Shown here: positions 40,772-47,865 of the stretch, in pieces | How the letters are laid out: each line of letters starts with the position of its first letter | Numbering within the stretch: the first letter of the stretch is position 1 | Assembly (NCBI RefSeq): GCF_038593265.1 | Contig: NZ_CP151979.1 | Span: forward strand, 2,184,001-2,248,000 | From: Ureibacillus sp. FSL W7-1570 | GTDB taxonomy: Bacteria > Bacillota > Bacilli > Bacillales_A > Planococcaceae | DNA: 64,000 nt | Direction of reading: 5' to 3' | The notes under the pieces: model-generated | What the model saw: the letters and a program-made list of their open reading frames with translations, nothing else | What the model was told of the DNA's origin: nothing | The model's database searches: none | Made by a program: the position numbers and the translations under genes

Positions 40772-41071
40772 TCATTGGTTTAAATATAGTGGAATCCGAA
40801 GTGCCAATGCCTCTTCATCCCATTGGACATCTCTTGGTCCAAAGTCCACATCATCCGGCAAAAATTCAGATATGAAAACAGAACGATCCCCTCTGGCATT
40901 GCGGTATTTTAAAATCAATCCTCCGGCTCCTACATAATTCACCGGCATGATGAGCAAATCTTGTCCTTGCAGAATGGCAATGATCGCGCCAGTAGGGAAA
41001 TAGTGTTGAGCGATTTCCGCGGGAATTTGCAAATAGCCTGTTTCAGTTATTTGACACTTCAATTTCTTCAC
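40772..41071 (-). CDS. Unknown 99-residue beta-rich protein of the hydrogenase operon
   Basis: Starts at GTG 41069-41071 inside the end of the protease gene (29-bp overlap). The N-terminus KCQITETGYLQIPAEIAQHY resembles AbrB-type swapped-hairpin folds, and the rest is beta-rich with the segment GGLILKYRNARGDRS. No membrane segment. Translational coupling to the protease suggests it acts with it or on the same subunit. I do not recognise a named family. Confidence 0.7.
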   Translation of the reverse strand: MKKLKCQITETGYLQIPAEIAQHYFPTGAIIAILQGQDLLIMPVNYVGAGGLILKYRNARGDRSVFISEFLPDDVDFGPRDVQWDEEALALRIPLYLNQ

Positions 41072-41519
41072 CTGATACTTTTTTGATTATTTTTTTCGCC
41101 AACTTCATCACGCTTTCTTCCACTTCCGGTGTAAGCCCCGTACCGTATGATAAATCTTGGGCTTCAACCAAATAGACCGTTACTTTTTTTGGAAACTCAT
41201 TTTTCAATAACCATCGCCCCATGGCAATGGCGTGATCCCAACGGAAATCATGCATATTGATGTTTTCTAACGGAATGGCTTCCACTTCTTCCCCCGGGAT
41301 TTCAAAGACCGTCCCCGGTTCCGCTCCCGTCGTGCAAGCATCAATAATGATCAATTCTTCAGCTTTTCCGATTTGAAATACGACATCCATTCCTGCCGTT
41401 CCGCCATCCGCCAAACGCACATTTGAAGGAACGCCTAAATCCCATAACTTTCGTATCAAAATAGGGCCGGCACCATCATCTTTCCGGATCAAATTCCCAC
41501 AGCCAATAATTGTGATCAT
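41043..41519 (-). CDS. hupD: Hydrogenase maturation endopeptidase (HupD/HyaD family)
   Basis: About 158 residues from ATG 41517-41519 with GGAGG upstream. IGCGNLIRKDDGAGPIL carries the conserved nickel-sensing glutamate/aspartate position, and MHDFRWDHAIAMGRWLL provides the conserved histidine region. The enzyme removes the C-terminal peptide of the large subunit after nickel insertion. The large subunit just upstream has an 18-residue tail after its final histidine. Confidence 0.9.
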   Translation of the reverse strand: MITIIGCGNLIRKDDGAGPILIRKLWDLGVPSNVRLADGGTAGMDVVFQIGKAEELIIIDACTTGAEPGTVFEIPGEEVEAIPLENINMHDFRWDHAIAMGRWLLKNEFPKKVTVYLVEAQDLSYGTGLTPEVEESVMKLAKKIIKKVSGEEIEVSNN

Positions 41520-41550
41520 GTTGTCCTCCATCTATAAAACTTTTATGAAT

Positions 41551-41590
41551 AAATTAGAGGGCTTTATGATAAAATTGCCCTCTAATTATT
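41551..41590 (-). promoter_or_regulatory. Intercistronic hairpin between large subunit and protease genes
   Basis: AATTAGAGGGC pairs with GCCCTCTAATT around a 14-nt loop, with only a weak T-run after it. It lies between the structural genes and the accessory genes and may be a partial terminator or an mRNA 3'-end stabiliser. Confidence 0.65.
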
Positions 41591-41640
41591 TTTCTTCTAA
41601 TAGATTTTAAGTTTCTTTGAAATTGTCCATTTCTGTGTAA

Positions 41641-43242
41641 TCAGAAGTTTGTCACCCGATATTTGGCCAATTGCTTGTTTGTTTTGCCGTCATATGCATG
41701 AACTGTACATACGAGACAGGAGTCGTAACTTTGCGCAATATGTGCCAATTCCACCGGATCTTCCGGATTTTTGATTGGCGTACCGATCAGTGCTGTTTCA
41801 ATCGGACCTCTTTGGCCAAAACGGTCACGTGGTCCAATATTCCATGCAGTTGGTGTAATGATTTGGTACTTTTCAATTTTTCCGTCTTTCACTTGGATCC
41901 AATCCGCCAAGAATCCCCGGGCTGCTTCCGTAGCTCCGAAACCGCGTCCTTCAATCAATTCGCCAGGATTCACATAGAATTTTTCATTCAAGTCAATTTG
42001 TTTTAACCAATTTTGCACATAACGGATATATTTTGGCGCTTCATGGAATCGTGCCAACACGCGAACCATAGCGCTCGGTCCAATTTCTTTTACAATGTTG
42101 GAAATCAACGGATCATAATCTTGCCAATCTTCCGCACCTTCTCGTCCTGCAATCATTTGGCGGGCAAGCGGTCCGACCTCCAGCGGTGTTTCGCCGCTAT
42201 CCAATAAATAGCGCGGAGCTTTTGCGAATGTATATTTTCCTTGTTTTACCCCTTCTTCAGGATCAAGCGGATTTGTAAATCCTTCAAACGGATGATATGA
42301 ACCTGTTCCTTCATAGAAGGAATGCGTATGGTCTTCCCGGATACGGGCTTGGTCAAAATCATGGTAGTTCTCGCCGTCATATACGCCTGAACGGGCGATC
42401 AACGCACCGTTTCTCGAGTCGATTGTAGGGTGAGTATATTTCTCAGGATTTGGGAAACTTCCTGCAGCCAAGTACTTGCCAGGACCAGCCCCATATTTGT
42501 CCAATCCAATATCCATACTGTATCGGATAAATAATCCCAAATCCGATTCATAGTGCTCTTCTTTTTCTTCCAACCATTCAAGCACATCGGACCATGTTTT
42601 GTTCTCGAGCCATCTTTCCATTGAACAGCCGAGTAAAATATCCTCCAGCCAGTTTTTCCGGAAATGTTCCATAATGGATATCGAACGGGTAACGTCCGAG
42701 AGGGTTGGCGCACACATGACGCCGCCTGGAATCATGAAACTTGAGTGCGGCCATTGTCCGCCAAAAATCGCATAGATTTCCACCGGTTTGGCGGAAAGCG
42801 TTACGCCTTTTTCATAGTTCACACCGACAAATGGCGCCCATCTTCTATTCACTTCTTCATATAAAGGCGATGATTGATAGTTTTTATGTGTCAGCCCTAT
42901 GGCAAATAGCGCATAGAACCAACGAGGGATACTTTGAATCGTTTCCACCGCTTGCGCGATATTTCTCACCAAAGTGGCATTTGGCGGCACTTCAGTGTGA
43001 AACGCGGTATCGAGTGCATAGGCGGACTTTGTTAAGTGGCTGCCACCACAAATACCGCAGATCCTTGGGGTCATGATGAGACCCGCTTGCGGATCTTTGC
43101 CAACCAATATTTTTTCAAATCCCCGGAACATCGTCGCTTCCGTCCAGGCATCAACTACTACACCATTTTCAATCGTAACTTTGACATCTAAATCCCCTTC
43201 TACACGTCCTAAAGAAGGGACTTTAATCGTTTGCTGTGCCAA
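41641..43242 (-). CDS. hucL: [NiFe] hydrogenase large subunit, group 2a type
   Basis: 533 residues from TTG 43240-43242 behind GGAGGGGAG. The active-site cysteine pairs are RICGICGGSH (C62, C65) near the N-terminus and DSCLVCTVH (C509, C512, H515) near the C-terminus; an 18-residue tail follows H515 for removal by the protease. It binds the Ni-Fe(CN)2CO site that splits H2. DSC in place of the common DPC motif, the cytoplasmic small subunit and the Rieske/TPR linkage fit group 2a (HucL/HupL). The symbol hucL is used by analogy. Confidence 0.9.
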   Translation of the reverse strand: MAQQTIKVPSLGRVEGDLDVKVTIENGVVVDAWTEATMFRGFEKILVGKDPQAGLIMTPRICGICGGSHLTKSAYALDTAFHTEVPPNATLVRNIAQAVETIQSIPRWFYALFAIGLTHKNYQSSPLYEEVNRRWAPFVGVNYEKGVTLSAKPVEIYAIFGGQWPHSSFMIPGGVMCAPTLSDVTRSISIMEHFRKNWLEDILLGCSMERWLENKTWSDVLEWLEEKEEHYESDLGLFIRYSMDIGLDKYGAGPGKYLAAGSFPNPEKYTHPTIDSRNGALIARSGVYDGENYHDFDQARIREDHTHSFYEGTGSYHPFEGFTNPLDPEEGVKQGKYTFAKAPRYLLDSGETPLEVGPLARQMIAGREGAEDWQDYDPLISNIVKEIGPSAMVRVLARFHEAPKYIRYVQNWLKQIDLNEKFYVNPGELIEGRGFGATEAARGFLADWIQVKDGKIEKYQIITPTAWNIGPRDRFGQRGPIETALIGTPIKNPEDPVELAHIAQSYDSCLVCTVHAYDGKTNKQLAKYRVTNF

Positions 43243-43280
43243 ATTCTCCCCTCCTTAATTCTTTCAAAAATTTCCAATTA

Positions 43281-44252
43281 TCATGGTACAAACAGATCTT
43301 CTTTTGCCCATTTAGGAGCCACTGTACGAGCTACGGCAGCATGTGCTGAGTAGCTTAATGAATCCATGCCTGTTGGCACTTCTTTCGGAATAGTTCCCAA
43401 GATTTTTTGCGTTTTGAATACTGTTCCTGGTGCCAAGTCAAAGAATGGGAATTGTGGTTCTGTACATCCGATACATGGCATACCTGCTCTTGTTTTGGAA
43501 GATTGACGGTTCCATAAAATACGGTTGCAGGATGAACGGGTCATCGGTCCGCGGCAGCCTTGCTCATAGAATAGGCAGCCTTTTCTCGTTCCTTGTCCAA
43601 ACTCTTCCACCGGTTCTTTATATTCATAATATTGAACGCGTGTACAACCTGTTTGAGTGAATGTTTTAAAGAACGTTTCAGGGCGGTGATATTCATCCAA
43701 TGTAATATCTGAAGTTCTGCCTGTCGCAATGGCTACAAGGATTTGCGTCACCCAGTCCGGATGGGCAGGGCACCCTGGAATGTTGATCACCGGTAAACCG
43801 GCTTGTGAGCGGAATTCCGTTGATAAAAATCCGCCAGGTTTATCCTTGAAGAATTGCAATCCTGTTGATTCGGATGGATTCGGACTTGTTGCAGGAATTC
43901 CACCCCAACATGCACAATCCCCGATAGCCACAACAAATTTTGCTTTATGGGCCAAATCATAAATCCAATCTTTTTTAGGACGTTCAAACAATGTATCGAA
44001 GCGCCCCGTTCCATTCGGGCCTTGAATGACTGTTCCTTCGACAACCAAGATGTCCAATTCGGTACGGTCTTCAAGGATGTCGTCCAAAATCCCTTTCACT
44101 TGATAGCCGAATTCCATGGAGACCGAATGGTGGTAAAGAATATTAATTCCAAAATCCGTCACTAAATCAATCACGGTAGGTTCATCTGCATTCAGAAACG
44201 ATTGAGTATTTCCATTGCAGGCTCCACCATGAATCCAAAACACATTTACCAT
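43281..44252 (-). CDS. hucS: [NiFe] hydrogenase small subunit, group 2a type
   Basis: 323 residues, ATG 44250-44252 behind GGAGGTG. There is no Tat signal: the protein starts directly with VNVFWIHGGACNGNTQS. The first cluster motif, CxxC in most hydrogenases, is C12-N-G-N15, leaving three cysteine ligands for the proximal site, as with the [3Fe-4S] clusters reported for Mycobacterium Huc. Other ligands are in GDCACWGG, GCPAHPDW, KGCLFYEQGCRGP and MPCIGCTEP. There is no C-terminal membrane helix and no cytochrome b gene nearby. It carries electrons from the active site to an acceptor. Confidence 0.9.
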   Translation of the reverse strand: MVNVFWIHGGACNGNTQSFLNADEPTVIDLVTDFGINILYHHSVSMEFGYQVKGILDDILEDRTELDILVVEGTVIQGPNGTGRFDTLFERPKKDWIYDLAHKAKFVVAIGDCACWGGIPATSPNPSESTGLQFFKDKPGGFLSTEFRSQAGLPVINIPGCPAHPDWVTQILVAIATGRTSDITLDEYHRPETFFKTFTQTGCTRVQYYEYKEPVEEFGQGTRKGCLFYEQGCRGPMTRSSCNRILWNRQSSKTRAGMPCIGCTEPQFPFFDLAPGTVFKTQKILGTIPKEVPTGMDSLSYSAHAAVARTVAPKWAKEDLFVP

Positions 44253-44303
44253 TTACCTCTCACACCTCCAAAATCGCGTATAATTTTATTACTAACAAAC
44301 CCA

Positions 44304-44981
44304 TTAAAACGCTTTCATTTTTTCTTCTATTAAGAAATCAATCCATTCATCAATCCCCATATCTTTTTTTGCTGATACTTCAAAAACTTTCATATTAGGT
44401 CTTGAATGATAGATTGCTTGGTAAAACATCTCTTTGTCAAAATCCACCGCTTCCGCCAAATCCATTTTTGTAATGATGGCTACATCTGCGCTGTTGACGA
44501 TGGTCGGATATTTTTCCGGTTTATCTTCCCCTTCCGTTGTTGAAAATAAGACAACCCGCATATTTTCGCCCAGATCATAGCTGGAAGGGCAAACTAAATT
44601 ACCGACATTTTCGATGAATAAAAAATCCAGCTCATTTAAATTCCAATGTCGGAGCGAATCTTCTATCATTTGGGCTTCAAGATGACAAACCGTCCCAGTT
44701 GTGATTTGTTTCACCATTGCTCCGCTCTGTTCCAGCCGGTGTGCATCGTTTTCTGTTGCCAAATCGCCTACCAGTGCCGCTACGCTATATTTTTGGCTGA
44801 GGCGCCTCAGCACTTCCGTAAGCAATGTTGTTTTTCCGGAGCCGGGGCTGGAAACAATGTTCACCACGTATACTTCGTGGTCATGAAAACGCTTTCTTAA
44901 ATCTCTGGCCAGGATGTCATTTTTCTTCAAAACATTCTCTCTTATTTTGACGATACGTGGCTGTTCAATTGCTTGGCTCAA
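44304..44981 (-). CDS. hypB: Hydrogenase nickel-insertion GTPase HypB
   Basis: 225 residues from TTG 44979-44981 behind GGGGGTTAA. Walker A is SSPGSGKTTLL and the switch regions follow (GDLATENDAHRLEQSG; ENVGNLVCPSSYDLG). The N-terminal CxxCGC nickel site and His-rich stretch of some HypB proteins are absent; the metal site at the GTPase dimer interface should remain (TGTVCHLE). It works with HypA to insert nickel into the large subunit. Confidence 0.93.
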   Translation of the reverse strand: MSQAIEQPRIVKIRENVLKKNDILARDLRKRFHDHEVYVVNIVSSPGSGKTTLLTEVLRRLSQKYSVAALVGDLATENDAHRLEQSGAMVKQITTGTVCHLEAQMIEDSLRHWNLNELDFLFIENVGNLVCPSSYDLGENMRVVLFSTTEGEDKPEKYPTIVNSADVAIITKMDLAEAVDFDKEMFYQAIYHSRPNMKVFEVSAKKDMGIDEWIDFLIEEKMKAF

Positions 44982-44983
44982 TA

Positions 44984-45331
44984 TTAACCCCCACCTATTA
45001 GTTCATATAATTCAATTTCTTTCCCTTCTAAAATCTGATCAGTGCCTGAGTTGCATTCCGGGCATTTGATTGGAACCGGATTTTGCAACACATACTCTTT
45101 TTCACATTGCGGGCAAAAAATTTTTAACGGAATTTCTTCGATTATCAAACGTGCTCCTTCGAGCATTGTTCCTTCTGTTGCAATGTCAAAGGAAAATTCC
45201 AATGCTTCCTTTACAACACCAGAAAATACTCCCAACCTTAATCTAAGTGCATCCACCTTGTTCAAATTATTTTGTTCCGCAGTTTCTGCCGCCAATTGGA
45301 CCAGGCTGAATGCAATAGACAGTTCATGCAT
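44984..45331 (-). CDS. hypA: Hydrogenase nickel metallochaperone HypA
   Basis: 115 residues starting MHELSIAFSL, with His2 the nickel ligand. The zinc site is CPQC...CPEC near the C-terminus. Its start overlaps the DUF1641 stop by 8 bp and the gene ends 2 bp before hypB. Confidence 0.95.
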   Translation of the reverse strand: MHELSIAFSLVQLAAETAEQNNLNKVDALRLRLGVFSGVVKEALEFSFDIATEGTMLEGARLIIEEIPLKIFCPQCEKEYVLQNPVPIKCPECNSGTDQILEGKEIELYELIGGG

Positions 45332-45842
45332 TTTTAAGCTCCTTTGAAAGTACTTTTGCGAAATTCAAAACAAATTGAATGGCAGGCTGAATTTCCGGGT
45401 TTGTCAGTTCTTTCATCAATCCAAAAATGCCGGAGCTGCCTGAACCTTTGTAATCCTTTTGCGAAGCTGCTTCTGACGCAGAGTCGCATAAATTGCTTAA
45501 AAACTTGAGTGTTCTTTCATTCAAGAATGTTTCTTCAATTTTCTTGAATTCTTCGGAGTTGATTAAATTTTGGAAACGCGTTAATGTTTCGATGCTTTTT
45601 TGCATATTGCTGATGAAGTTGTTCCTTGGCAATTCTTCCCGCAAAGCCACAACCATTCTGTTGACGGAATCCGCCATTTCTGGACTGCGTGAAATAAACT
45701 GCTCAATGGCTGCAAACAGTACGTTGAATTTCTCCAAATTATCAAGCAAGGTGATCAATTGGGAAATTGTTCCCGGCTCTGTCAACTTGTTCATTAAGAC
45801 TGCTTCACTATTAATGCTAACCACATTGTTTTGGCTGCTCAA
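45324..45842 (-). CDS. DUF1641-family protein, first gene of the hydrogenase operon
   Basis: 172 residues from TTG 45840-45842 with a perfect AAAGGAGGTG. Mostly helical; the central stretch (RFQNLINSEEFKKIEETFLN) and C-terminal GIFGLMKELTNPEIQPAIQF fit DUF1641. Proteins of this family partner menaquinone-linked formate dehydrogenases in Bacillus (YrhD). As leader of an operon for a soluble hydrogenase with no membrane subunit, it is a candidate for the scaffold or quinone-access protein (the role of HucM in Mycobacterium). That role is inference. Confidence 0.8.
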   Translation of the reverse strand: MSSQNNVVSINSEAVLMNKLTEPGTISQLITLLDNLEKFNVLFAAIEQFISRSPEMADSVNRMVVALREELPRNNFISNMQKSIETLTRFQNLINSEEFKKIEETFLNERTLKFLSNLCDSASEAASQKDYKGSGSSGIFGLMKELTNPEIQPAIQFVLNFAKVLSKELKNA

Positions 45843-45886
45843 TTTTACACCTCCTTTTGCCGGAATTGTGAATCTATGAAAATAAT

Positions 45887-45892
45887 ATTATA
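45887..45892 (-). promoter_or_regulatory. Candidate -10 box of the hydrogenase operon
   Basis: A TATAAT hexamer on the minus strand lies about 45 bp upstream of the first start codon. No matching -35 is visible at 16-18 bp, so the promoter would need an activator or another sigma factor. Confidence 0.35.
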
Positions 45893-45899
45893 GTGAAAA

Positions 45900-46449
45900 C
45901 ATAAATTACCCTGAAATAATATAAGATTTGCGTATTGAAAGGGAAGTAAACATTATATTAGAATAAATAATTATCCGAATCTTCTGATAATTAAATGTAA
46001 CTAATTAATATCATAATTTTCACAGTTTTGTCAAACACATTTTCCATAACATTTCCTGAGTTCTTTATTGATCCGTCGCCGAAACCACCTGATTTCTTAC
46101 ACTTACAATATATAAAGGAAGCCTTTTTTTCATGAATACAAATCGTTCCTTTTATCAGGCATTTTTTCCGTCTTCGCCAATTTTTTTATCATTTTTTGGG
46201 AAATAGAATATTTTTGACGAAAAATTATTAATCAGTAAGATAAAATGACTACCCTATAAATGCTTTGCATTTTAACGAAACAGGAAAAAAGACTTTCAAT
46301 CAACGAGAGCATGATTTGTTACGAATGGAATGGATGTAATGGGAATGAATTCTCTTGTCCCGTTTTCAGTGCAGACCAATCGGCCACATAACAAATGAAA
46401 ATTTTTCCTACCTATAGAATTTGCATTGATTGATCCATTCCAAAAAAAT
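45900..46449. other. Upstream region of the hydrogenase operon with no gene
   Basis: About 550 bp, AT-rich in the first 350 bp. I see no gene, and no repeat shared with the rest of the window. Regulatory sites for the operon should lie at its left end. Confidence 0.6.
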
Positions 46450-46485
46450 AATCCCCTGCCGCTTAATGTATGCGCGGCAGGGGAT
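46450..46485. terminator. Strong GC-rich terminator hairpin
   Basis: AATCCCCTGCCGC pairs with GCGGCAGGGGATT, with T-rich flanks. It lies at the chromosomal side of the rpsI 3'-end copy. Confidence 0.75.
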
Positions 46486-46534
46486 TTTATTTAATTTCAC
46501 AGATTCTGGTGAGCAAGTAATCGAAAGCATAAAA

Positions 46535-46566
46535 ATGGCCCTCTTCTTGATAAAAGAAGGGGCCAT
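46535..46566 (-). terminator. Terminator after the distal rpsI 3'-end copy
   Basis: ATGGCCCTCTTCTT opposite AAAGAAGGGGCCAT, followed by a short T-run on the minus strand. It stands where the rpsI terminator stands behind the real gene (62048-62078) but has a different sequence. Confidence 0.75.
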
Positions 46567-46582
46567 AAACGTATCGATAAAA

Positions 46583-46645
46583 TTAACGTTTTGTAAATTG
46601 TGGAGCACGACGAGCACCTTTAAGACCGTATTTTTTACGTTCTTT
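46583..46645 (-). repeat. Partial rpsI 3'-end copy, distal attachment site
   Basis: The minus strand encodes [20 protein letters not shown] and a stop, the C-terminus of ribosomal protein S9 with S to T near the end. It differs from the true rpsI end at about 5 of 60 bases. Similarity extends weakly upstream (ENPKI for DPRM). There is no start codon or upstream rpsI. It is probably the original host rpsI end displaced by an integrated element. Confidence 0.85.
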
Positions 46646-46747
46646 AATTTTTGGGTTTTCACGGCACATCATTTAATGGAAAACTCCATATGTATCAATA
46701 TATTTAGTAAGTTTCAATTTCACAAGATTTCATTGAATTGCGCCAAG

Positions 46748-46767
46748 GGGTATTCAAAGGGTATTCA
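46748..46767 (+). repeat. Paired 9-bp repeat GGGTATTCA, candidate integrase arm sites
   Basis: GGGTATTCA occurs at 46748-46756 and 46759-46767, 11 bp apart (one helical turn), about 100 bp inside the element from the rpsI-type site. The same pair recurs at 49374-49393 beside the next site. Confidence 0.65.
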
Positions 46768-46912
46768 AAATTTAAATGCTGGCGGGACCATATGTATAAA
46801 GACTCTATTACTTCTCAATCGCTTTATGCAGAAATCGAAAACAAGTAATCAGGAACAATGTCAGAAGAAATACAAAAAAGAAATATAAAGTTGAGTATCA
46901 AAAATTAAAAAT

Positions 46913-46942
46913 GGTCAATCAGAGAATAAATTCTGATTGACC
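46913..46942 (-). terminator. Terminator of the SpoIIM-family gene
   Basis: GGTCAATCAGA pairs with TCTGATTGACC, with T-rich sequence after it on the minus strand, about 35 bp past the stop. Confidence 0.75.
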
Positions 46943-46976
46943 TTATAATACGATCGCGCCCGATTGCTGAAAACTA

Positions 46977-47594
46977 CTACTCAAATAAGCTAAATATAAT
47001 ATCAGCTATGTAGGTTTCCAGAAATGCAGCCATAATAATGATTGGTAAAATTAAAACAGCGTAAATCTTTACTGTCCCCAATACATTTTTAATTAGAGAC
47101 GTTCCTGCTTTGTCTTTCTTAAATACACTTCTTACTTTATCTCGAACGACTTGATTTAACTTGAACAGAACTGCTGCAAATAAACAAAAAGCAAAAACCT
47201 CAAAGATATAATGAGGAATAGCAGAAATGATTATGCCAAGACCCTTTTTAAAATTTGCCTGTAAAGCAATACCGAAAAGAATTCCAGTAAGAGCAACAGT
47301 TGAAATTATATTCAATAGATATAGAAATTGTATTGGAATTAAAGCCAAGAAAAACATTTGTAAAGGCACTATAAATCCATTATTAACGATAAATGACCAG
47401 ACCTTTTTTATCCCTTTTGATTCTTTCACTTGATCAGGTAGATTATTTCCTACTTCTTTGGTTAGTTCCTCCAAACTTGGATTGATTATGTAGGTTATTA
47501 CCGTTGCAACGATTGTTATTGCTACGGCAAATATCAAAAAATTAATCGATCTTTTAAATACGCTTTTGTTAACTACATTCTGTATTTTAACCAC
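46977..47594 (-). CDS. SpoIIM/DUF95-family membrane protein
   Basis: 205 residues from GTG 47592-47594. Five or six hydrophobic segments are present, with GILFGIALQANFKKGLG and IPHYIFEVFAFCLFAA, the pattern of stage II sporulation protein M relatives. True SpoIIM works in the engulfment DMP complex. This copy lies inside an integrated element, next to an integrase remnant, so it is a cargo gene and probably not the housekeeping spoIIM. Confidence 0.75.
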   Translation of the reverse strand: MVKIQNVVNKSVFKRSINFLIFAVAITIVATVITYIINPSLEELTKEVGNNLPDQVKESKGIKKVWSFIVNNGFIVPLQMFFLALIPIQFLYLLNIISTVALTGILFGIALQANFKKGLGIIISAIPHYIFEVFAFCLFAAVLFKLNQVVRDKVRSVFKKDKAGTSLIKNVLGTVKIYAVLILPIIIMAAFLETYIADIIFSLFE

Positions 47595-47756
47595 CTCACT
47601 CTGGCAACTTACTCAACTATATGGTCCCATTCGTATTGCGGAGGAGTCGCAATCGGTTTTAGTATAGAACTTTACTCAAAGCAAACAACTTTATTAGCAC
47701 AGAACATGATATATCGACTATTATTGGTGGCAAACCAAATTCTTTAAATAACACCG
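47595..47756 (+). other. Degenerate stretch before the integrase remnant
   Basis: About 160 bp with stops in all frames. It may be the decayed body of the integrase gene; I cannot align it. Confidence 0.4.
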
Positions 47757-47864
47757 ATGCAAATGAGCCAAGATATACAAACCACGATGAATATCTATAC
47801 GCACGTTTCGGATGTTATGAAAGAAAGTGCAGCAGATACCATTAATGATTTTCTCGATTTTTAA
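47757..47864 (+). pseudogene. Tyrosine recombinase (integrase) C-terminal remnant
   Basis: About 35 codons: SQDIQTTMNIYTHVSDVMKE and on to NDFLDF, then TAA. This is the last conserved block of tyrosine recombinases, including the catalytic tyrosine in NIYTHV. The rest of the gene, with the R-H-R residues, is gone. The stop is followed at once by an ISL3 insertion and then by the paired repeats and an rpsI-type attachment site, the usual int-arm sites-att order. Confidence 0.8.
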
Positions 47865-47865
47865 C

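Noticed and set aside
43281-44252. Membrane-bound group 1 hydrogenase
   Set aside because: The small subunit has no twin-arginine signal and no C-terminal helix, and there is no cytochrome b gene.
46430-46888. A 152-codon plus-strand frame over the distal rpsI-type site
   Set aside because: It is antisense to the rpsI 3' end and crosses two terminator hairpins and the repeat pair; composition is not protein-like.
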